A stretch of DNA of 64,000 nucleotides from VGBK01 sp964354255 (GTDB lineage: Bacteria > Actinomycetota > Acidimicrobiia > Spongiisociales > UBA11373), in the NCBI GenBank assembly GCA_964354255.1, contig CAYGYX010000001.1, positions 1-64,000 of the forward strand, written 5' to 3'. The notes under the pieces were generated by a model that saw nothing but the letters and a program-made list of their open reading frames with translations, was not told the DNA's origin and made no database searches. Below are positions 60,199 to 64,000 of this stretch, one piece after another. The position numbers were made by a program, and so were the translations under genes. Numbering within the stretch: the first letter of the stretch is position 1; each line of letters begins with the position of its first letter.

Positions 60199-60915
60199 GT
60201 GAGAACCCACATCCAGGGCACCTGGCCCGGGCTGGTGATCCTGCAGCGCGGCTGGTACCGGGCGGCCGCCCGCCCCTGGAACGACGACACCCCGATGGCC
60301 CACCTCCGGGTGGAGCGAGGCGGATCCGGCTTCCTGGCCGAGTGCGCCGGCGCCCTCCTGGAGTTGGAGGGCGTCACCGGGGTGCTTTCTCCCCCACTGC
60401 TGCTCGACGCCCGCCCACCCTGGGAGGAGGCCGGGTTCACCCTGCACGCCCGGCTGCTGCTGCTGCGGCGGGAGTTGGACGGCCTGGCCGAACCGGAGCA
60501 CGTGGTCATGGCCGGCGACCGGCGAGACCTGGGCGAGGCGCTGGCCGTGGACCGCTCGGCCTTCGAACCGTTCTGGCGCCTGGATCCACTCGGCCTGCGC
60601 GAGGCGCTGGAGGCCACTCCGCGCAGCGCCGTTCACCTCGTGCGCCGTCCCGGCGGGGGCCTCACCGGCTTCGCCGTCACCGGGGTCGGGACCTCCCTGG
60701 CCTACCTGCAGCGCCTCGCCGTCGATCCCGCCTGGCAGTCCCGGGGCATCGGGCGGTCCCTGGTCCGCACCGCGGCCGCCTGGGCACACCGCCAAGGTGC
60801 CTCGGCTCTCCTCCTCAACACCCCCGACGGCAACCGGTCGGCCGCCTCCCTCTACGAGTCCGAGGGGTTCCACACCGTCACCCGGGACCTGGCCGTGCTG
60901 GCCCGCACTGCCTGA
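60199..60915 (+). CDS. GNAT-family N-acetyltransferase
   Basis: A 238-residue protein whose C-terminal half is a GNAT domain: YLQRLAVDPAWQSRGIGRSL binds acetyl-CoA and SAASLYESEGFHTV closes it. The N-terminal 100 residues are a degenerate GNAT-like or accessory fold. Acetylation substrate unknown. It is divergent from the deacetylase gene. The GTG start at 60199 is taken; a TACCAT box is 20 bases upstream. Confidence 0.88.
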   Translation: MRTHIQGTWPGLVILQRGWYRAAARPWNDDTPMAHLRVERGGSGFLAECAGALLELEGVTGVLSPPLLLDARPPWEEAGFTLHARLLLLRRELDGLAEPEHVVMAGDRRDLGEALAVDRSAFEPFWRLDPLGLREALEATPRSAVHLVRRPGGGLTGFAVTGVGTSLAYLQRLAVDPAWQSRGIGRSLVRTAAAWAHRQGASALLLNTPDGNRSAASLYESEGFHTVTRDLAVLARTA

Positions 60916-60952
60916 CCGCCCGCGGCTACCGGCGCAGCGCCTCTGAGCGCGG

Positions 60953-60958
60953 TATGGT
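60953..60958 (+). promoter_or_regulatory. Putative -10 box (TATGGT) for degV
   Basis: TATGGT lies 27 bases before the degV ATG, with GGAGAG as ribosome binding site in the short leader. Confidence 0.4.
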
Positions 60959-60985
60959 CTGGCCCACTCGGCCCTGGACGGAGAG

Positions 60986-61819
60986 ATGATCCGCATCGTC
61001 ACCGACTCATCGTGCGACCTCCCCGATGAGGTCCTCACCCGGCACCGCATCGAGGTGGTCCCTCTCACCATCCGCTTCGGAGAGGAGGAGTTGGTCGACC
61101 GCGAGGAGCTCAGCAGCGAGGAGTTCTGGCACCGTCTCACCACCGGTTCCACCCTCCCCGAGACCGCCGCCCCATCGGTGGGGCGGTTCCAGCAGGCCTT
61201 CACCCGGTTGGTCTCGGCCGGCGCCGACGGCATCGTCGTCCTCTGCCTCTCCTCCAAGGTCAGCGCCACCATCCAGTCGGCCACCCTGGCCGCCGACCAG
61301 TTCACCGCCGGCATCCCGGTCCGGGTCATCGACAGCGGCCTGGTATCCGGAGCCCTGGGCCTGGCCGCCATCGAAGCGGCCAAGGCGGCCTCAGCCGGCG
61401 GATCTGTCGATGAGGTGGAGGCTGTCGCCCGGACCGCCTGCGAGCGCGGGCGCATCTTCGCCACCCCCAACACGCTGGAGTACCTGCGTCGCGGGGGTCG
61501 TATCGGCGGGGCCGCCGCCTTGATCGGCGGCCTCCTCGACGTCAAGGTGCTCATCGGCTTCGAGGACGGCAAGGTCGCCGGCATCGGCCGGGTGCGCAGC
61601 CGCAAGCGGGCCCTGGCGGCCGTCATCGATCACGTTGGGGAGCACGCCGCCTCCATCGCCTGCCTCGGAGTCGTGCACTCGGACCCCAGCGAGCTCCCCG
61701 ATTTTCTCCGGAGCCTCGCCGAGGTCTACGGCGGCGAGCCGATGATGTTCCGTTTCGGCCCCGTGGTCGGCACCCACATCGGCCCGGGGGCACTGGGCGT
61801 CACCTACCTGGTGGCCTGA
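60986..61819 (+). CDS. DegV-family fatty acid-binding protein
   Basis: A 277-residue DegV protein that binds a fatty acid, serving in Gram-positive bacteria as the B subunit of fatty acid kinase FakAB. Conserved parts are IVTDSSCDLPDEVL, TTGSTLPETAAPS, CLSSKVSATIQSA (the lipid carboxylate Thr/Ser pair), TPNTLEYLRRGGRIG and GTHIGPGALGV. Whether a FakA kinase exists elsewhere is unknown. ATG with GGAGAG. Confidence 0.94.
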   Translation: MIRIVTDSSCDLPDEVLTRHRIEVVPLTIRFGEEELVDREELSSEEFWHRLTTGSTLPETAAPSVGRFQQAFTRLVSAGADGIVVLCLSSKVSATIQSATLAADQFTAGIPVRVIDSGLVSGALGLAAIEAAKAASAGGSVDEVEAVARTACERGRIFATPNTLEYLRRGGRIGGAAALIGGLLDVKVLIGFEDGKVAGIGRVRSRKRALAAVIDHVGEHAASIACLGVVHSDPSELPDFLRSLAEVYGGEPMMFRFGPVVGTHIGPGALGVTYLVA

Positions 61820-61932
61820 CCAGGACTGCCGCCGGGCCCGGCCGGCCATGAGAGCCGACTGCCCCCGCACGCCGGAGGCCCCCCCTCCGCCCGTTTGGAG
61901 GCCCGCCCTGAGCGACTCACCCACCGAGCCGG

Positions 61933-61938
61933 TAGCGT
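61933..61938 (+). promoter_or_regulatory. Leaderless -10 box (TAGCGT) for the sigma factor
   Basis: TAGCGT, seven bases, then GTG 61946. Confidence 0.5.
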
Positions 61939-61945
61939 TGCGCCG

Positions 61946-62527
61946 GTGACCCGGCACGCCGACCCCGACACCGCCCTCATCGAGCGGTACCTGCGGGGCG
62001 ACGTGGGGGCTTTCAACGACCTGATGCGCTCCCACGAGGGCCGCGTCTTCGCCATCTGCCTGCGCATGCTGCGCGATCGGGAGGCGGCGCTCGACGCCAC
62101 TCAGGAGACTTTCATCACCGTCTTCCGTAAGGTCGACCGCTTCTCCGGGCATTCCGCCTTCTCTACCTGGCTGTACCGGGTCGCGGTGAACACCTGTTAC
62201 GACCAGGCCCGCCGCCGCGGGCGGCGCCCCACCGAACCGCTCCCCGAGGAAGGGGGCCCGACCGACGATCGCACGGCCACCGCCCTGGACTCCGCCGAGT
62301 TGCGCCCCGATCTCGAGGCCGCCCTGGCCGCCATCCCCGCGGAGTTCCGCGCTGCCGTCGTCCTGTGCGACGCCGAGGGCCTCGCCCTGCAGACCGTCGC
62401 CGAGATCCTGGGGGTCCCGGTGGGCACGGTGAAGTCCCGGGTCTTCCGGGGCCGCCGCCTGCTGGCCGCAGCTCTCGGGAACCTCCGGCCGGTTCCCAAC
62501 CCTCTCAGAGACGAGCACCATGGCTAG
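61946..62527 (+). CDS. ECF-type sigma factor (SigM-like position)
   Basis: A 193-residue sigma-70 factor: region 2 (IERYLRGDVGAFNDLMRSHE, AALDATQETFITVFRKVDRF) and region 4 (AAIPAEFRAAVVLCDAEGLA, VAEILGVPVGTVKSRVFRGR). In several actinobacteria an ECF sigma (SigM) with its anti-sigma lies just before trxB near the origin, as here. GTG 61946 is chosen over an upstream start due to the leaderless box. It overlaps the next gene by 8 bp. Confidence 0.93.
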   Translation: MTRHADPDTALIERYLRGDVGAFNDLMRSHEGRVFAICLRMLRDREAALDATQETFITVFRKVDRFSGHSAFSTWLYRVAVNTCYDQARRRGRRPTEPLPEEGGPTDDRTATALDSAELRPDLEAALAAIPAEFRAAVVLCDAEGLALQTVAEILGVPVGTVKSRVFRGRRLLAAALGNLRPVPNPLRDEHHG

Positions 62528-63278
62528 GTACGACCCAGACCGCATCGCCGCCCTCGCCGCCGGGCTCCTCGAGCCCGCCGAGGCCGCCGCCCTGGGGGAG
62601 GAGATCGCCGCCGATCCCCGCGCCGCCGCCGAACTGGCCGCCCAGCGCCTCGCCCTCCAGGCTCTCCGCCACACCCCGGCCCCGGTGCTCTCCGCCGAGG
62701 AGCGAACCGAGCTGCGCCGGGCCGTGGCCGCCGCCCTCAACCTGGAGGAGGCCTCGGCGGCCAAAGTCGCCTCCTCCCGTCGCCGGGTCCCCTGGCGCCC
62801 GATCGCCGTGGCCGCCGCCGCCCTCGCGGCCGTTGCGGCGGTGGTCCCCCTGGTCGGCCTGCTCTCCGTCGGCAACGACCGGGCTGCCATGACCACCGTG
62901 GCCGAAGCCGACCTCACCGCCCGCACCGCAGACACCGGCGCCGCCGAGAGCCTCATGGGAGCGGATAGCTCCCCGCCCGACGCCGGCACCCTGGGCGCGG
63001 AGTTCTCCGCGGTGGCTGCCTACACCGATGCCGAGAAGGCGATCGACGATCTGCTGGCCGACCCGTCGCTGCTCATCGCCTCCGCCGATGCCGATCTCTC
63101 CACTTGTGAAGCCGAAGCTGGGTCCCTGCTCGGCGAGGACAGTCGCCCGGCCGCCGCCACCCTGCTCCGGGAAACCGGTGAGGTGGTGGTCTGGTTCGTC
63201 TCGACGGACGCGACCACCGTACAGCGCCTGGCCGTCTTCGACCCGGTGGACTGCGATCTGCTCGCCTCACATCCCTGA
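62520..63278 (+). CDS. Putative anti-sigma factor, single-pass membrane protein
   Basis: A 252-residue protein: cytosolic N-terminus (about 1-95) with an Ala/Glu-rich helical region (ALAAGLLEPAEAAALGEEIA), membrane helix (about 97-118), and an extracytoplasmic domain with two cysteines (STCEAEAG and PVDCDLLA, probable disulfide). It overlaps the sigma gene, the standard place of an anti-sigma. No zinc-binding HxxxCxxC motif is present, so it would be of the non-zinc type. Confidence 0.8.
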   Translation: MARYDPDRIAALAAGLLEPAEAAALGEEIAADPRAAAELAAQRLALQALRHTPAPVLSAEERTELRRAVAAALNLEEASAAKVASSRRRVPWRPIAVAAAALAAVAAVVPLVGLLSVGNDRAAMTTVAEADLTARTADTGAAESLMGADSSPPDAGTLGAEFSAVAAYTDAEKAIDDLLADPSLLIASADADLSTCEAEAGSLLGEDSRPAAATLLRETGEVVVWFVSTDATTVQRLAVFDPVDCDLLASHP

Positions 63279-63463
63279 AGGGCCGCCCGGGTAGGGAGGA
63301 CGAGTCTCGGACCTGCCCCGAGGCACGCAGAGCCGAACCCTGCCTGACGCGGGGAAACGCGGGGCACGGCGGCGAACAGGACAGGGTGTTCTGCCCGGCC
63401 AGTGCCCTATCGGCTGGGCCCCTAAGGGCCTTCGCCCTCCCGGCCGACTAACCTCGTCACATC

Positions 63464-63787
63464 GTGGAGGACTTCTCCAAGCGCATCCCCGATATGCTCG
63501 AGGCGGCCACTGACAAGGTTCGCTCGCTCACCGTCGACCGGGCGGCCCGCGCCCTCAAGTGGCTCGCCCTCGGCTTGGTAATCGCCGGCCTGGTGTTGCT
63601 GGCGGTGTTTTTCCTGCTCATAGGCCTCGGCCGCATAACCGAAGGGCTGATCGCCCGGGCCTGCGGGGACTGCTCCTGGGCCATGGAAGTCGCCTACGCC
63701 GCGATCGGGGGATTGTTTCTGCTCTTCGGGGTGTTGCTCTGGGCGGCGAGGACTCGCCGCAAGAGCCCCGAGGAACCGAGGCAATGA
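63464..63787 (+). CDS. Small two-helix membrane protein upstream of trxB
   Basis: A 107-residue protein with an amphipathic start (EDFSKRIPDMLEAATDKVRS) and two hydrophobic helices (about 31-55 and 72-95), and a basic end. It has the look of DUF-type holin-like membrane proteins; one CxxC (ACGDCSW) lies in the loop. GTG start. It overlaps trxB by ATGA, so the two are co-translated; a link with thioredoxin is possible but unproven. The 185 bases before it show only a TAACCT box. Confidence 0.75.
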   Translation: MEDFSKRIPDMLEAATDKVRSLTVDRAARALKWLALGLVIAGLVLLAVFFLLIGLGRITEGLIARACGDCSWAMEVAYAAIGGLFLLFGVLLWAARTRRKSPEEPRQ

Positions 63788-64000
63788 CCGATCGCATCGC
63801 CATCGTCGGCTCCGGCCCGGCCGGGCTGACGGCTGCCATCTACACCGCCCGTGCCGAACTGGCCCCGCGGGTCTTCGAAGGGATCGAGGCGGGCGGGCAG
63901 CTCATGCTCACCACCGAGGTGGAGAACTACCCGGGGTTCCCCGACGGCATCCTGGGCCCAGAGCTCATGGAGTTGCTGCGCCGCCAGGCCGGGCGCTTCG
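63784..64000 (+). CDS. trxB: Thioredoxin reductase, 5' part only
   Basis: The first 72 codons of TrxB, cut by the window end. The FAD-binding start RIAIVGSGPAGLTAAIYTAR and GGQLMLTTEVENYPGFPDGI are diagnostic. The enzyme reduces thioredoxin with NADPH. The redox CxxC lies beyond the window. Operon with the small membrane protein upstream. Confidence 0.95.
   Translation, partial: MTDRIAIVGSGPAGLTAAIYTARAELAPRVFEGIEAGGQLMLTTEVENYPGFPDGILGPELMELLRRQAGRF

Overview
The window is about 70% GC, with short intergenic gaps, many ATGA/GTGA gene overlaps and frequent GTG starts. It encodes a tiny bS22 ribosomal protein, a DUF1876 protein, a GerW/YtfJ protein, a PAC2 protein, a tandem-GNAT (MshD-like) acetyltransferase and an actinobacterial type dCTP deaminase. 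It also shows a recurring TAnnnT box 6-8 nt upstream of start codons (leaderless mRNAs). Together these point to an actinobacterium, plausibly a deep-branching lineage such as Acidimicrobiia known from metagenomes; this assignment is inference. The right end (ECF sigma, sigma-linked membrane protein, small membrane protein, trxB) and the rpsF-ssb-rpsR-rplI-dnaB block suggest an origin-proximal chromosomal region. A 100-N gap at 34433-34532 is flanked by an exact 55-base duplication.

Layout. 0.1-2.6 kb: copper chaperone-like protein and Cu P-type ATPase. 2.56-7.5 kb (minus): an operon of a membrane histidine kinase, a receiver-histidine kinase, a lone receiver, HdrC and HdrB. 7.9-11.1 kb: tandem GNAT, lipoprotein and two small paralogous proteins. 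11.3-17.2 kb (minus): a group 3b-like bidirectional [NiFe]-hydrogenase operon (beta, cyclic-nucleotide-binding-domain protein, gamma/diaphorase fused to a receiver domain, small, large, maturation protease, HypA, HypC). 17.4-34.3 kb: mixed metabolism and membrane proteins, including an RTX-repeat/NodB fusion, an 850-residue membrane protein with a new-looking helical repeat, an SDR, TrmH, CDF transporter, PhzF and a C11 peptidase. 34.35-34.6 kb: tRNA-Gly(CCC) and the gap. 34.8-45.6 kb: dcd, a 6C-like small RNA, the rpsF-dnaB operon, panB, a GNAT-membrane fusion, endonuclease IV, pyrE and uppS. 45.8-48.8 kb: membrane/redox genes. 48.9-54.1 kb: a two-component system facing an ApbE/ferric-reductase-like operon with three small membrane-anchored proteins. 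54.2-64 kb: ECF sigma with GerMN protein, cca, pilT, HDAC-like amidohydrolase, GNAT, degV, ECF sigma plus membrane partner, and the start of trxB.

The most interesting theme is that two cytoplasmic redox modules carry phosphorelay parts but no DNA-binding output. HdrCB is co-transcribed with two kinases and a lone receiver. About 9 kb away the hydrogenase NAD(P)H-side flavoprotein begins with an intact receiver domain that is about two thirds identical, by hand alignment, to the receiver of the Hdr-operon kinase. I infer that electron flow through these enzymes may be controlled directly by phosphorylation rather than by transcription. The hydrogenase cluster also has a HypA that lacks all zinc-binding cysteines.
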